A stretch of DNA of 64,000 nt, taken from Adiantum capillus-veneris (Eukaryota; Streptophyta; Polypodiopsida; Polypodiales; Pteridaceae). The stretch lies in NCBI GenBank assembly GCA_014529385.2, contig CM043952.1, forward strand, positions 66,218,870 through 66,282,869. The letters are read 5' to 3'. The notes under the pieces are model-generated. The model was not told the DNA's origin, ran no database searches, and worked only from the letters and a program-made list of their open reading frames with translations. Positions 37,084 to 51,944 of the stretch are shown piece by piece; position 1 is the stretch's first letter; the number at the start of each line of letters is the position of its first letter. The translations under genes and the position numbers were made by a program.

Positions 37084-37640
37084 TTGGTTGAAATCCAAGA
37101 GGAGGAGACCCACCAAATTCACCACAAAGGATCTCCTCTATGCCATGCTTGGGGAAAGGTAAGAGAACATGATGCTTTTATTCTCTTTGACCCTGGTTCT
37201 ACTCACAATTTTATATCTATAGAGTTGGCCACCAAGCTAGTCATACAAGCCTATGAGATGGGAGATGTTCTACCCGCAGACAATGCTTTCAAGGGGCAGA
37301 AGCTTCAGTCACTCCCTTAATCGAGAAATTGAGGCTTCATGTCCAAAGCTATGTGGACAAAGAGGACTTCTTTATCTCTCCTCTCAAGCATGAGGATGTA
37401 ATCCTAGGGGCACCATGGTTTGATCGCTTGGCTGCCAATGTTAAATTCCCTAAAAGGAGAATCTCCTTTAAGTTCAGGGAAAAAGACATGTATATAGATG
37501 AGAAGGAAATGGGTAACACTATTTCCATTGTACATACACCAGCTTTCAACAAGTCAATAAAGAGCTCTATTTCCGTGTACATGATTTTTGTTAAAGTTTC
37601 TCAAAATGAACCTAATGCTTTAGCAAAAGAAAATAAAATC
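37084..37640 (+). pseudogene. Protease domain of element B
   Basis: AWGKVREHDAFILFDPGSTH followed by NFISIELATKL carries the D-P-G-S-T active site common in plant Ty3/gypsy proteases. A one-base deletion near 37,300 (GGGGCAGAAGCTTC against GGACAACAAGCCTT in A) shifts the frame. The rest (LRLHVQSYVDKEDFFISPLK, GAPWFDRLAANVKFPKRR) continues in the next frame to about 37,680. Confidence 0.85.
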
Positions 37641-38327
37641 AACCAAAAGGAATTAGAGTTATCCAATTTTCTCAAGGGGTCCCTTGTGAGCTACCTCCTA
37701 AATGAGGTAATGATGACCATGCAATTGAACTTCTTCCAGGAAGTTCACCGCCTAACAAACCTCCTTATAGAGTTTCTCAAGCTCAACAAGAGGAGATTAT
37801 GCGGCAAGTGCATGAGTTAGTTGAGAAGGGCATGGTTAGGCCTAGCTCATCTCCATTTTGCTCACCTGTGCTATTAGTGCAAAAGAAAGACGGCACATAT
37901 CGTATGTGTGTTGACTATAGAGCACTAAATAGGATCACTATCAAGAATAGGTTTCCCATTCCACGGGTAGAAGACCTATTTGATAAGCTACAAGGATCGA
38001 CCTACTTCAGTAAGATTGACCTAAAAAGTGGCTATCACCAAATAAGGATAGTTGATCAAGATATTGTAAAGACCGCATTTCGTACCACATTTGGTCTTTA
38101 CGAATACATTGTCATGCCTTTTGGCTTGACCAATGCACCAGCCACATTCAACCGCTTGATGGTTGGAGAAGCTGTTCAGGCCTCATCGAACCTTCACTGG
38201 AGTGTTCTTTGATGATATTATCATCTACTCTAATTCATTAGACGAACACAAGAAACATCTCCAGGTAATATTTCAAGTTTTAAGAGAGAATAAACTTTAT
38301 GTTAATCGAAAGAAAAGTTAATTTTTC
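37641..38327 (+). pseudogene. pol: Reverse transcriptase of element B
   Basis: Polymerase motifs: [80 protein letters not shown] and the catalytic box [10 protein letters not shown] at about 38,203-38,232. Against A, about 26 bp are lost near 37,675 (the FQDVF...MDL region) and one base is inserted near 38,163, so the catalytic box is out of frame with the fingers. A TAA follows YVNRKKS at about 38,320. Confidence 0.9.
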
Positions 38328-39161
38328 TTGCAAGAGATTCATTATTTAGGTCACATTATCTCTCAAGATGGCATCCAAATGGATCCATCAAAGTTAGAGG
38401 TAATAAAAGGATGGCCTAAACCAGAGAATCTTCATGAACTAAGAAGCTTTATAGGTATGTGTGCATACTATAGATGCTTCATAGAAAAGTTCTCACAAAT
38501 TGCGGGACCATTACATGACCTAACAAAGAAAAGCGTTAGGTATACATGGTCTGCTAAGGAGAACAATGCTTTCGAAAAGCTTAAAGAAAAGCTTATCTCT
38601 CAACCTGTGCTTACACTACCGGATCTCTCAAAACCATTTGAGGTCCAATGTGATGCTTGTGGTGATTGCCTTGGATTTGTTTTGCTTCAAGAAGGACACA
38701 CCATAGGCTATGAAAGTCGAAGGCTCGACCCTGTTGAACAAGCTCTAGGCATATACGAAAAGGAACTCCTTGCAGTTCTACATGCCTTAGACTCATGGAA
38801 GCACTATTTATTGGGGACTCCTTTCATTCTGCGAACGGATCACCAAAGTCTTAAGTACTTCATGATGCAGACCAAGCTCTCCGATAAACAAATGAGGTGG
38901 GCAAATTTCCTTTCGCAATTTCATTTTCATATTGCTCACGTTGTTGGCAAGCATAATCAAGTAGCTGATGCACTCTCAAGACGGCCGAGAGTGAATGCGG
39001 TTTTCATAGCAACTCATAATGATCTATCTTCAATGATAGATGAGTATGCTATTGATCCTGATTTTAGAGATGTGATTTCAGCCCTTGCATTAGGGAAGAA
39101 AGAAGAACCATTTACTTTACAAGATGGTTACCTTCTCTATGGCAATAGACTGCGTTACTAA
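38328..39161 (+). pseudogene. pol: Connection and RNase H of element B
   Basis: This is the longest undamaged stretch of the element (277 codons). IHYLGHIISQDGIQMDPSKL and FIGMCAYYRCFIEKFSQIAG lead into the RNase H with CDACGDCLGFVLLQ (D), YEKELLAVLHALDSW (E) and RTDHQSLKYF (D), then MRWANFLSQFHFHIAHVVGK and HNQVADALSRRP, the usual end of the domain. A frameshift at about 39,150 separates it from integrase. Confidence 0.92.
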
Positions 39162-39997
39162 CTCACTACGTGAGAAAGTAATGTATGAATCTCATGCTCC
39201 TCCTTACGCGGAGCATAGAGGGATTCAGTCTACCCTAAAGGGAATTGAAACATATTTCTATTGGCCTACCATGAAAGTGAACATACAAGAGTATGTTTCT
39301 AAATGTGTGGTATGCCAAAAGACAAAATTTGATAGAGGGAAGCAACCTGGATTGCTTCAACCCTTGCCAATCCCTAATTCACCATGGGAGAGCATATCCA
39401 TGGATTTTATCTTTGGATTGCCTAAGTCTATCCATGGGAATACGGGAATATGGACGATAGTAGAGAGGTTCAGTAACAAGCTCATTTTATAACTGTCAAA
39501 ACGACTATCAAAGCCCATCAAATGGCAACCCTCTTCATTTCACAAATTTTCAAGTACCATGGATTGCCAATGTCCATAGTGTCGCGGATAAAGATCCTAG
39601 AATGACCAGTAATTTTTGGAAGGGTCTCTTTGAGAATTTAGGGACAAGGCTAAACTTCTCTTCGGCCTATCATCCACAAACGGATGGCCAAAGTGAAATA
39701 GTTAACCTAACAATTCTCGATCTACTAAAAGCCTATGTAACGAAAGTAGATCAAAGATACCAATGGGAGAAGTACTTACCCTTACTGGAGTATGCTTACA
39801 ATAACACAATACATACTTCCACGGGAAAAGCACCTTTCGAGGTAATTGAGGGAAGATCAAAAAGTCCCTTGCTACTTAAGGTACATGGGAAGATCTTCGC
39901 TGCAGATGAGTGTAGCCGGGACCTACAAGAATCTTTTCAAAAGATTAAGGATGCTATCTCTATCTCACAGCAAAGGCAAAAGGCTGCTCGCTGCTAA
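39124..39997 (+). pseudogene. pol: Integrase of element B
   Basis: Integrase inserts the cDNA. The HHCC finger is readable as H-APPYAE-H...C-VV-C (SHAPPYAEHRG and YVSKCVVCQKTK). The catalytic core has MDFIFGLPKS (first Asp), HGLPMSIVS followed by a two-base insertion before the second Asp (about 39,584), then GTRLNFSSAYHPQTDGQSEI with the Glu in QSEIV. NNTIHTSTGKAPFEVIEGR closes the core. The frame breaks at about 39,480 and 39,584, so no complete enzyme is encoded. Confidence 0.9.
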
Positions 39998-40486
39998 CAA
40001 GCACAGAAGAGCCCAAGCCTTTAAAGAAAATGATTGGGTCTTATTAAAGTTTCCCAAGGCTTGATTAAGGCACACGACGGGCAAGAATCCTACGGGACAC
40101 CAAAAGTTCTATGCTAAATTAGCAAAAAGGTACTATGGTCCCTTCCAGATTCTTAGGCCAATCAATGAGATGGCCCATCAACTCAAGTTGCCCAATCATT
40201 GGCTCATACACAATGCTTTCCATCTGAGCCTATTAAAGCCTTACAAAGGAGAGCCTCCTCAAGAACCAACTACTGAAGACCCACCGGAGATCGAGGACCA
40301 AGAGGAGGTGCTGTAGCGCGAGTCCATTCTCTGACATGAAGACAAGGTACTAAGAGGCGGTAAGACTATCCGACGATATCTTATTAAGTTTAAGAATTAT
40401 CCTTTTGAAGATGCTAGATGGATGCAAGGCATACAATTAAAGGATAACCTGAACCTTTTCAATGCTTACAATGCTTCCCAACAGTA
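39998..40486 (+). pseudogene. Integrase C-terminus and chromodomain-like tail of element B
   Basis: Shifted frames read LAKRYYGPFQILRPINEMAH, QLKLPNHWLIHNAFHLSLLK, then EDKVLRGGKTIRRYLIKFK and NYPFEDARWMQG. The last block (LIKFKNYPFEDARW) has the spacing of a chromodomain's LVKWKGYP-x-EATWE, placing the element among chromoviruses. Several stops interrupt it. Confidence 0.75.
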
Positions 40487-40830
40487 AGCAAATGTACAAA
40501 ATGTTAAAAATGAACAAAGTTTTTGTCTGATAAGACTCTCATTTTCTTTATTGTGCACAAAAATAAAGTAGTATGCATGATTAGATCAAGTTTGTGGAGA
40601 CGACGTTTCCCAAACACCAAGTAGAGCTTGTCACTCTACTATGGAAGATTGATAGGACTAATGTGCAGACATGCTTGCGGCAGCCTCAGGCTCTCAAGCG
40701 CCAAATGGACTAGTCATCCATTGTGGAATGATGTCGTAGGGTAACATAGGGATCCTCTACCCGCTAAGAAAAGGACTCATGAATATACTTTATCTTCTCT
40801 ACACCATAGTCGAGGACGACTATGATTTCA

Positions 40831-40839
40831 AGAGAAAGG
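40831..40839 (+). other. Polypurine tract of element B
   Basis: AGAGAAAGG lies three bases before the right LTR. A has AGAGAGAGG in the same place (44,353-44,361), which supports the boundary in both. Confidence 0.7.
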
Positions 40840-40842
40840 TAA

Positions 40843-42413
40843 TGTCATAATAATCAATATCTAATTCTCCTAAATGATTTTCTCATGTTAAACTGATCAT
40901 TTAATATGGGAAAGTGCCAGGGGAGAAAAAGCTAGAATATTGGTTAAGCTAGCAGACCGGACACAATAGGGATCCAAAGGAGGGAAAATAGGGATCTAAA
41001 GGGGGGGCCATCTGCAAAAGAGCCATGTGCAACAATGGGCTAAAAAGACCCTAAGGTTCCAAAATGCTAAGGTTCCAAAATCCAAAGGTTGGTCCAAAGG
41101 TCAACCATGGGGGAATTGGATGCTTTGTGTGTGTCAAAAAAGTCTTTACAAATCCCTACTTAGGAGGGGGCGAGCCTTGCTTGTAGGGGATGAGAGAGAA
41201 ATCCACACACACACATACAAGCTCCCTTTACACAAAGGGAATGAGGGACACATGTCAGCTCCCTAGGCCAGATGCCCACAAGGTGTACCCAATTCCTATT
41301 GGATGGCCTTAGAGGTGGACCAATGAGAATTAGGCTAGAGTAAATCTAGTTTAGTTGTTTTAAAAACACTTAATAAAAGAACCAATGAGAATTAAGTCCT
41401 CTAGAAGACTATTGGACAGTCTCCCAAGGGGTCCAATGAGCATTCAGCAACCCAATGGCTTGCCTGATTCCTATTGGCCAGGAGGCAAATGGGTCCAATG
41501 AGAGTTTAGTTGAATTATTAAATTACCTAAAGCTCTCACAAAAGGGGAAAGGGGGACACATGTCAGAAGGCTATCACTTATGCTGCTTAATTGTCATTGG
41601 CTAGCCCTAGGGAGGTCCAATGAGAGGATAGCAAGAGAAAATAGCAAGAGGGGTCGCCCAAGAGAGAGAGGGGGCTGATTTTTGCAAGGCATTATCACAC
41701 ACACACTCACACAATCTCATGTGTGAAGTAAAGAAGACTCTCTCTCCTTGTCAAGCTTTAATGGAAAGCTTACCACCTACTCCAAGTTTGTGAGAAGGGA
41801 GGTCTACACCAACAACTCTTGGATTCGTGATGCAAATCCAACGAAGAGCCAAGCTTCAATGCATGCTCATCTCCTCTACCATGCTAATTACTAAGCTAAG
41901 CGATGCTAATATGAGTGATTATGTGAGGAGATGTACATCTTTCTCGTAAGAATACTCCTTCTTCCTCTCAATCTACTCTCATACCCTGCTAGCTCTCACC
42001 ATCTTTGAAGGTGTGTGAGGTCTTGGGTCTGAGACCAGAGAGAATTGATGTTGTGTTTGCTAAGTGTTTTGCTTAGTGCATGAAGCTTTCATCTTTATTA
42101 CACTAGCTAGTCTTGAAGGAACACAAAGAATTGTATTGTACAATGTCTCTCTTGATGGGAGAAACCATAATACAAAGCCTTTTGGAGGAGGGACCGGCTC
42201 CATGCAAATCCGGTCCTCATTTGTTGTCAATAGATGAATTTCTCTCTCTTTTGAAAGTATTGTTCATGCTATCTAACTAGGTGTTATGCTTTTTGTTGCT
42301 CTCTCCACCCAAGCACTCTTGGAATTTTCATTAGGAATCTATTCTAATAAAATTCCCACTATGTTCATGCTAATTTCCGCTACACACAAGTTTTTAGGCC
42401 ATTAAATGTTACA
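40843..42413 (+). repeat. Right LTR of element B
   Basis: The 1,571-bp LTR is near-identical to the left LTR apart from a shorter CA run and the 14-bp difference. It is followed by TCTCA and the rest of A's RNase H. Confidence 0.95.
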
Positions 42414-42640
42414 TCTCAAGTACTTCATGACGCAAACCAAGCTTTTCGACAAACAAATGAGGTGGGAAAATTTTCTTTCACAATTTTATTTTCATATTGC
42501 TCACATTGCTGGTAAGCACAATCAAGTGGCCAATGCACTTTCACGACTACCAAAAGTTAATGAGGTATCTATAGCAACTCACAATGATCTATCTTGTATG
42601 CTATATGAGTATGCTACTGACCTGAATTTAAAGACATAAT
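42414..42640 (+). pseudogene. pol: RNase H of element A, second part
   Basis: TCTCAAGTACTTC resumes A's reading: KYFMTQTKLFDKQMRWENFL, FYFHIAHIAGKHNQVANALS, then EVSIATHNDLS. It matches B's RNase H end residue for residue over most positions. Confidence 0.92.
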
Positions 42641-43310
42641 GTCAGCCCTTGCTTTGGGGAAGAAAGAAGAACCATTCACATTGCAGGATGGTTATCTTCT
42701 CCATGGAAATAGGCTATGTGTTACCCACTCCCTTTGTGAGAAAATAATGTCTGAATCCCATGCTCCTCCCTATGCGGAGCATAGAGGCATTCAACCTACT
42801 CTTGAAGGACTAGAGACATATTTCTATTGGCCTACCATGAAAGTGGACATACAAGAGTATGTTTCAAAATGTGTGGTATGCCAAAAGACTAAGTATGATA
42901 GAGGCAACCTGGATTAATCCAACCACATTCTAATTCACCATGGGAGAGTATATCCATGGATTTTATCTTTAGATTACCCAAGTCTATCCATGGAAATACG
43001 GGAATATGGACAATAGTCGACAGGCTTAGCAAGCAGGCACACTTTATTCCTGCCAAAAAGACTATTAAGGAACACCAAATGGAAACTCTCTTCATATATC
43101 AAATTTTCAAACACCATGGATTGCCAACATCCACAGTGTCAGATAGAGATCCTAGAATGACCCGTAATTGCTGGAAAGGTCTCTTTGAAAATCTAGGTAT
43201 AAGATTGAATGTCTCTTTGTCCTATCACCCACAAACGGATGGCCAAATTGAGATAGTCAATCTTACAATTCTTGATCTACTAAAGACTTATGTTACAGAA
43301 GTAGATTAAT
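42639..43310 (+). pseudogene. pol: Integrase of element A
   Basis: HHCC finger: SHAPPYAEHRGIQPTLEG and YVSKCVVCQKTKYDRG, then a stop after GNLD because about 30 bp present in B (KQPGLLQPLPI) are lost near 42,905. The core then reads without break from 42,956: MDFIFRLPKSIHG (Asp), TSTVSDRDPRMTR (Asp) and YHPQTDGQIEIVNLTILDLL (Glu). All three D-D-E residues are present, unlike in B. It ends at TAA 43,307-43,309. Confidence 0.92.
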
Positions 43311-44000
43311 GCTCACAATGGAAAAAGTACTTATCTCTTATAGAGTATGCGTATAATAGTACTATCCATACTTCCACGGGAAAAGCACCTTATGAAATTA
43401 TTGAGGGAAGACCTAAAAGTCCCTTGCTACTTAAAGTACATGGGAAGATCTTCGTTGCCGATGAGTATAGCCGTGACCTACAAGAATATTTTCAAAAGAT
43501 TGAGGAGGATATATCCATCTCTCAATAAAGGAAAAAAGTTGTTACTGACAAGCACAGAAGGGCCTTTACGTTCAAAGAAAATGATTGGGTCTTACTTAAG
43601 TTTCCCAAGGTTCGATTGAGACAAACAACGGGCAAAAATCCTACGGGCCATCAAAAGTATTATGCTTAACTAGCAAAAAGATACTATGGTACTTTTCAAA
43701 TTTTGAAGCCAATCAATGAGATGGCTTATCAACTCAATTTGCCCAACCATTGGCTCATACACAATGCTTTTCATGTGATCCTACTTAAGCCTTACAAAGG
43801 AGATTCACCAAATGAACCAATTATTAAAGACCCTACCGAAAGCAAAGACCAAGAAGAGGTGCTACAACCTGAAGCTATCCTTCGGCATGAAGACAAGGTA
43901 TATGACAAGGTAAGATTATCCAATGGTATCTTATTAAGTTCAAACATTATCGTTTTGAAGATGCTAGATGGATGCAAGGAATAAAGCTTAAGGATAGTAT
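43311..44000 (+). pseudogene. Integrase C-terminus and chromodomain-like tail of element A
   Basis: Scattered frames give YAYNSTIHTSTGKAPYEIIE, KPINEMAYQLNLPNHWLIHN, AFHVILLKPYKGD, EEVLQPEAILRHEDKV and, shifted, LIKFKHYRFEDARWMQG. It is homologous to B's tail. Stops and shifts are frequent. Confidence 0.75.
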
Positions 44001-45020
44001 GAACCTTGTCAAGAAAATGTACAAATTTCTTTCAAATGACCAATGTTTTTTTCTTATAAGACTAATTCTCTTTTTATTGTGCACAAATTTAAGTGCATGC
44101 TTAGAATCATGTTTGTGATGATGATGTCTCTCAAACACCAAATAGAATTTGTCACTCTACTTGAGAGAATGAAATGGACTAAAGAGCAGATATGCTTGCA
44201 ACAACTACGTCTCCCAAGCACCAAATGGATTGGTCATCCATCTTGAAATGATGTCATATGATAAAAAGGGATGCTCTACCCGCTAAGACACATTGACTAA
44301 TGACTAAGGCTTTATCTTTTCTACCTCATAGTCGAGGACGACTATGATTTCAAGAGAGAGGTAATGTCATAAATTCTAATATCTAGCCAACCCATATATT
44401 TTTCTCATATTAAACTGATGATTTAATGTGGGATAATAGACGGGAACAAGGGTTAGAATATATACATGTGCTTATGGGTCTATCTCAACACGGGGCCAAT
44501 GGTAAAGAAGTTTAAATGAGAGATGACCTGTCGAAGAGCAAGGCTAGCTAATGGAGCTTAAATACTTTAGGGTTAGCTTCATTAAAGACCTCCAAAGGTT
44601 AGTGTTAAAAATTCCTTTGATATTAGCTAAGCCAGGGCTATGCTTGAGGTGGGAACCCGGCCCAAGCTTGAGGTGCTTGTCGTGCTTGCTGACTAAATTG
44701 ATCCATGTCTAAGGTGCTTGAGGGGGGTAAGGTGTTCAAAGTCAGTGAATATCCCTACACAAGGTGGGGCAAGCCCTCATTCTAGGCACTAGAGAGAGAA
44801 CACACACACCTTCACACAAGGCAAGCTTGGTACCAAGAAAGCAAATTGGACACTTGTCAAGATCCTCCTCTTGTTGCCCTCATAGTGTGACTAAAGCCTA
44901 TTGGTTAGCTTCCCAAGGGGTCCAATGATAATTTAGTTTATTTAACTAATTGTATTTGCATTTAGCAAGTCCTCTCTCTTAAAGGGGAAAGGGGGACAGT
45001 TGTCCCAATACTACCCTTGT

Positions 45021-45218
45021 TGCTTGTTATGCACTAAGCATGTGATTGGCCAAGCTTGAGGAGGTCCAATCATATGCAAGATAGTGCTAGAAGAGGGGGT
45101 CGACCAAAGCAAGGAAGTTGCTTGATATGCACTAAGCCTGTGTGATTGGCCAAGCTTGAGGAGGTCCAATCATATGCAAGATAGTGCTAGAAGAGGGGGT
45201 CGACCAAAGCAAGGAAGG
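45021..45218 (+). repeat. 98-bp tandem duplication in the right LTR of A
   Basis: TGCTTG-TATGCACTAAGC ... AAGCAAGGAAG occurs at 45,021 and again at 45,119. The left LTR has one copy (27,882-27,979). The copies differ by only a few bases, so the duplication is recent relative to the LTR divergence. Confidence 0.9.
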
Positions 45219-45837
45219 TGGTTGCTTGGGGGGTATACTCTTCCACACACACACACACACTCTCTCTCTCTCTCTCATTGTGTGAAGTGCAAAGTGCAAG
45301 AGCTCCATCTCCTTCTCCAAGCTAGTAGGGAAGTTGAGAGCCTACATTAACACTCTTGGCTATGGAATGAAAATCCAACCAAGAACCATGCTTCAATGCT
45401 TAAGCTTGCCATCTTCTCCATCTTCATTACTATGCTATTATCTATTCTAGCAAGAAGAGTGATGATAAGTGAGGAGCTACTTCTTTCTCCTATGAATGTT
45501 TTCTCTTCCTCTTCCCTACCCTCATTCCTCGCTAGCTCTCTCCACCTTTGAAGGTGTTTGAGGCCTTGGGACTGAGGCTGGGGATAGTTAATGCTTTTTA
45601 CAAAGTTTATGTTACGCTCGTGATGCATGAAGCTTTCCATCTTCATTGCATCACCTAGGTCACAAAGAACACAAAGATTGTATTGTACCAAGTCTCTCTT
45701 GATGGGAGAACCTATAATACAAAAGCCTATTGGAGGGGGGACTGGCTCCACATAAATCTGGTCCTCAACTGTTGTCAAGTTCTCTAAACTCCGTCTCTTG
45801 CAAAAGTATTGTTCATGCCAAGTTAATTAAGTACTAT

Positions 45838-46289
45838 CATTAGAGAAAATTTGGACTCACAAAGGGGCCTTATAAGGAGTTTGACTTCCTCTCTCATGTC
45901 CAAAACGCGCGTGCGGTAAAATTTTTGCAAATCAGCTCTAAACTTGATGAAGATTTGACAGTTAGAATCTACTCTTCAAGCTCTTTCTATTGATATATAG
46001 CGCGCCACGAGATTCCTCATATTTTGAGAGATTCGATTTTTGATTCTCTTGTGATGTGACAACTCCATCTAGAATCTAGAGAATCAAAAATAAAATCTTT
46101 CAAAATATGAGGAGTCGCGTGGCGTGCTATATATCAATAGAAAGAGCTTGAAGAGTAGATTCTAACTGCCAAATCTCCGCCAAGTTTAGAGTTGATTTGC
46201 AAAAATTTTACTGCACGCCCGTTTTGGACATGAGAGAGGAAGTCAAACTTCTTATAAGGCCCGTTTGTGAGTCCAAATTTTCCCTAATG
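45838..46289. mobile_element. 452-bp fold-back MITE in the right LTR of A
   Basis: The block starts CATTAGAGAAAATTTGGACT and its end is the inverse of CATTAGGGAAAATTTGGACT. The two arms (about 200 bp each) pair nearly throughout: CTTATAAG, GAAGTCAAAC, AGAATCTACTCTTCAAGCTC and CTATATATCAATAG all recur inverted. The centre is about 46,050-46,080. The left LTR lacks it (AAGTACTAT-GGTTATG), so it is an insertion. No protein is encoded. No clear target duplication can be made out, so the superfamily is open. Confidence 0.9.
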
Positions 46290-46415
46290 GGTTATGTTTC
46301 TACGATCAATTAAGTTCACCCTCTATGTTCTCAAAGTAGTCTCACAAACATGTCCTCTCTAATTCTCTTAATTCCGCTATTCTCAAAGTACATAGGCCAT
46401 TTCCATTACATACAT

Positions 46416-48030
46416 TCAGTGAGATACTACAGACATTGAAGATTAGCCGACCACCTATCACACCACATGTTGACACAAGCCATAGCACACCTGACATTAA
46501 CATTAACCATATTGTTTATTTAGAGGTAGGCAAGAGTCAACCATTGAGGGATCTTGAGCCACACACTTCATTGCCCATGGAATCATAGCCGGATGTCATC
46601 CCTAGACCCATTAGTTGTGCTACAGATTCTACCATCCACATGGAGCTAGGTGCTAGCCAAACAATGACCATTAGATAGAGAACTAGGAGATTACATGGTT
46701 GATTGTTTGAAGAGAGTTCTCTTATCTATCCTAGTTGCACTAGATCCTTGACTTGTGCACATTGGCCATGGTGCACTAGATACATGCATGTATACTAGAG
46801 GTACTTTTTTCCCTTTGGGGTTTTTCCCTCTAAGTATCCAGGTATGAGACCTTAGTATTGCTTTTTTTTAAATTTGCATTCAGGTAATAAAACTTTCATT
46901 TTTATGTTGATAGACCTTTCTAGGTGGTAGTGTTTTGTTTATGATTTTGTAGCATAGATGGACTTGAGATTTCATGTAGCATGGATAGATCGAGCTTCAA
47001 CATTGCATGTTTGCTTCCACGGTTATTGAGGAGACACATCACATACCTTCAGGTGTACTACTTCCTATGATTCATGTTGATGGACATTTATATTTGTTGA
47101 TTGTGGGTCTTCATGGTTTGATTGAGTGCATTTAGTTATGTTTTGTTATCTGCCATTATAGATGTATATATTTGTCTTTGCTTTAGTTAATTGACCTAGA
47201 GTTTAGTTTTATTGATGAGCCTTGAGTTTAGGAGGCCGTGACTTTAGGTTAACTCATTTACTTGACCGCTAGTCCTAATTAGTAAAATTATTTGAATTTT
47301 TGATACCTTAGAAGTGTTTTAGGCATAGAGAGCCTTGCTCACTTAAACAACAACGAACACTAGTGAGAATACAAAGGAAATGGAAGCAAAAAACAAAAGT
47401 GTCATAAATGTAAAATTTGAAGCTGGAAGAGTAATCCTAGCTTGATCTTGGTACTTCATTCACATGTATTTTTTATGGTACTAGAGGCCTAGCTGTTCCC
47501 AATGTGGGCGCTTCAAAAGCAAAAAGCCCCGGGCATACAAAATAAGCACACATGTCAAATGATGTTGAATCAATGTGAAAAAAAACAAAAAGCAAGAAAA
47601 ATAAAATGAAAGACTTCCATTAAGCTTCAAGTGAAAAATTCAAGGTTTTGTTTGGAGTTGTGAGATTTAGTTAGCTAATCTAAGCTAAAAAACACAATTA
47701 GGGAATCTTACATTTAGATCATCTTCCTAACTTAGTTAGTGTTAGAGTGAGTGTTTTAACCTTAGTCATGGCTAACTAATCGATAGACTCATTCATAAGC
47801 CAAAAACTCTTGATTAAATAATTTCAGCAAGTGTAATTTATTTGTTTTTAATGGTTGTGTAGCATTTCATACTTATTTGCATTTACTCATTTCCACATGA
47901 GCTTTACATTCCCCTCATGCTTTATTGCCGTACACTTCATCTTGCTACCTCATCAACGTTTTTCTTTTGCAGCCACATCCTTTCTCAAGTGTCTACCACG
48001 ACATGGCTTTGTCAGGGACGACAAAGCTAA
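46416..48030 (+). other. Element C 3' region after element A
   Basis: About 400 bp continue the decayed coding body of C (same composition and phrasing as 26-27 kb). From about 46,800 the DNA turns T-rich and non-coding, with TTTCCCTTTGGGGTTTTTCC near 46,810, as in the 3' untranslated part of Athila-like elements. It leads to the purine tract. No domain recognised. Confidence 0.5.
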
Positions 48031-48042
48031 GGAAGGGGGGAA
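48031..48042 (+). other. Polypurine tract of element C
   Basis: GGAAGGGGGGAA stands immediately before the TGTTGG start of the right LTR and fixes that boundary and the element's orientation. Confidence 0.85.
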
Positions 48043-50870
<2,828 letters not shown>

Positions 50871-51100
50871 ACAACGACATGTCCTTGTGTCTATTGATGG
50901 TTTGGACAAGCCATATATAAAGTGCAAAAAAAGCACAAATGGAAATAGAGCAATTCGTTTCTGAGATCCGTTTGCCTTTTTACGATTAAAACAAGAACAA
51001 ACTTCAGAAAGATGTTGCACACTTATCATTTATGCTTGTTGCTTCACATACGGTTTACGCAAACCATCAATAGGCAAGTAAGCAAGCCAATATGTCTCTC
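50871..51100. repeat. Palindromic repeat array resumes
   Basis: CTATTGATGGTTTGGACAAG, CATATATAAAGTGC, TTTTTACGATTAAAACAAG and CATCAATAGGCAAG repeat the monomer features of 11,868-12,654. This shows the same array on both sides of C. Further copies lie at 52,150-52,465 and 56,930-57,130. Confidence 0.8.
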
Positions 51101-51888
51101 AAATGATTTTTTCATTTCTTTTTATAGGAATCATCGAAGATGCTTTTGCAAAAGTTTGGATGGAAGCTAAAGTAACTCGAAGGGAGGGGGCGGGGAGCAT
51201 GGAACGTGGACGAGATAGAGAGAGGGAAAGAGATAGATTAAGTGGTAATTTGTTTTCGGGCAAGCAATGTTCGGGAAAAATGTGTCTCAGCTTAATATTG
51301 CCGTTTTCAATTTCAAAAATGCCGGTTGAGGGCAAGCGGGAAAAGAAGAAACTCTGTCTCAAAATTGAGAAAAACAGTGTGAAAACCCAAAAAATAAACC
51401 TAATTTTATAAAATTTCCTCTTCGCATATTCAAGGAAAGGAATTTTGTATGCTTGGAAAAATGGATTTTCCCCAATAGAGGTGTCGATGCGAGATTTTTG
51501 TGTGGGAGGCGAGGATGGTGATGCCTAGAGAGAATGAAAAAAGATAGATGAGGCGAGGGCCTTGACGCATGGAGTGAGAGGAAAAAAATATTTTGTAGGT
51601 CGGTGTCTGTGTTTGTGGCACGCTGATTAAGTAGGTGAGAAGACACGGTAGGCAAGCAGATCAAGGGAGGAGGTGGAAGTCCTTGGATGACGTTGCTATG
51701 AACGGCAGGTCCAGAGGTGCAAGCAACAGTGGTATGGATGATTTTCCCGGATTTCTATTTGCATCGTGAGCAGGACATCGTGAGGGAGAACAAGATGCGC
51801 AAGAGCAGGGCATCATGAGGAACGGCAAGATGCGCTGTTGGAAAATGCACGGCGAGAAAAAATTGTGTGTGCGTGTGTGCGCGCGTGA

Positions 51889-51944
<56 letters not shown>

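Larger units (their letters stand above)
33548..42413 (+). mobile_element. Element B: Ty3/gypsy chromovirus nested in element A
   Basis: LTRs (33,548-35,146 and 40,843-42,413) start TGTCATAATAATCAATATCT and end TTAAATGTTACA. A perfect 5-bp duplication TCTCA flanks it (33,543-33,547 and 42,414-42,418). Removing B rejoins A's RNase H reading QSL-KYF in frame. The element has an initiator-Met primer site, gag, protease, reverse transcriptase, RNase H, integrase, a chromodomain-like tail and a purine tract in order. At 8,866 bp its LTRs are very similar, differing by scattered substitutions, a 14-bp block and microsatellite length. It is a close relative of A but its LTR body differs. Confidence 0.95.
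27151..46410 (+). mobile_element. Element A: Ty3/gypsy chromovirus, interrupted
   Basis: LTRs at 27,151-28,736 and 44,365-46,410 share starts (TGTCATAAA-TCTAATATCT) and ends (CCATTTCCATTACA). The element has an initiator-Met primer site, gag, protease, reverse transcriptase, RNase H, integrase, a chromodomain-like tail and a purine tract in canonical order. Flanks TAAAT (27,146-27,150) and TACAT (46,411-46,415) form a 4/5 target duplication. It is interrupted by a 1,320-bp DNA element in gag, by element B in RNase H and by a 452-bp MITE in the right LTR. Net length is about 8.6 kb. The LTRs are visibly more diverged than those of B, as expected for the older, outer element. Confidence 0.92.
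44365..46410 (+). repeat. Right LTR of element A, carrying a duplication and a MITE
   Basis: This LTR is longer than the left one because it holds a 452-bp fold-back MITE (45,838-46,289) and a tandem duplication (45,021-45,218). Purine tract AGAGAGAGG (44,353-44,361) precedes it. It ends TTCCATTACA, directly before TACAT. Confidence 0.92.
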
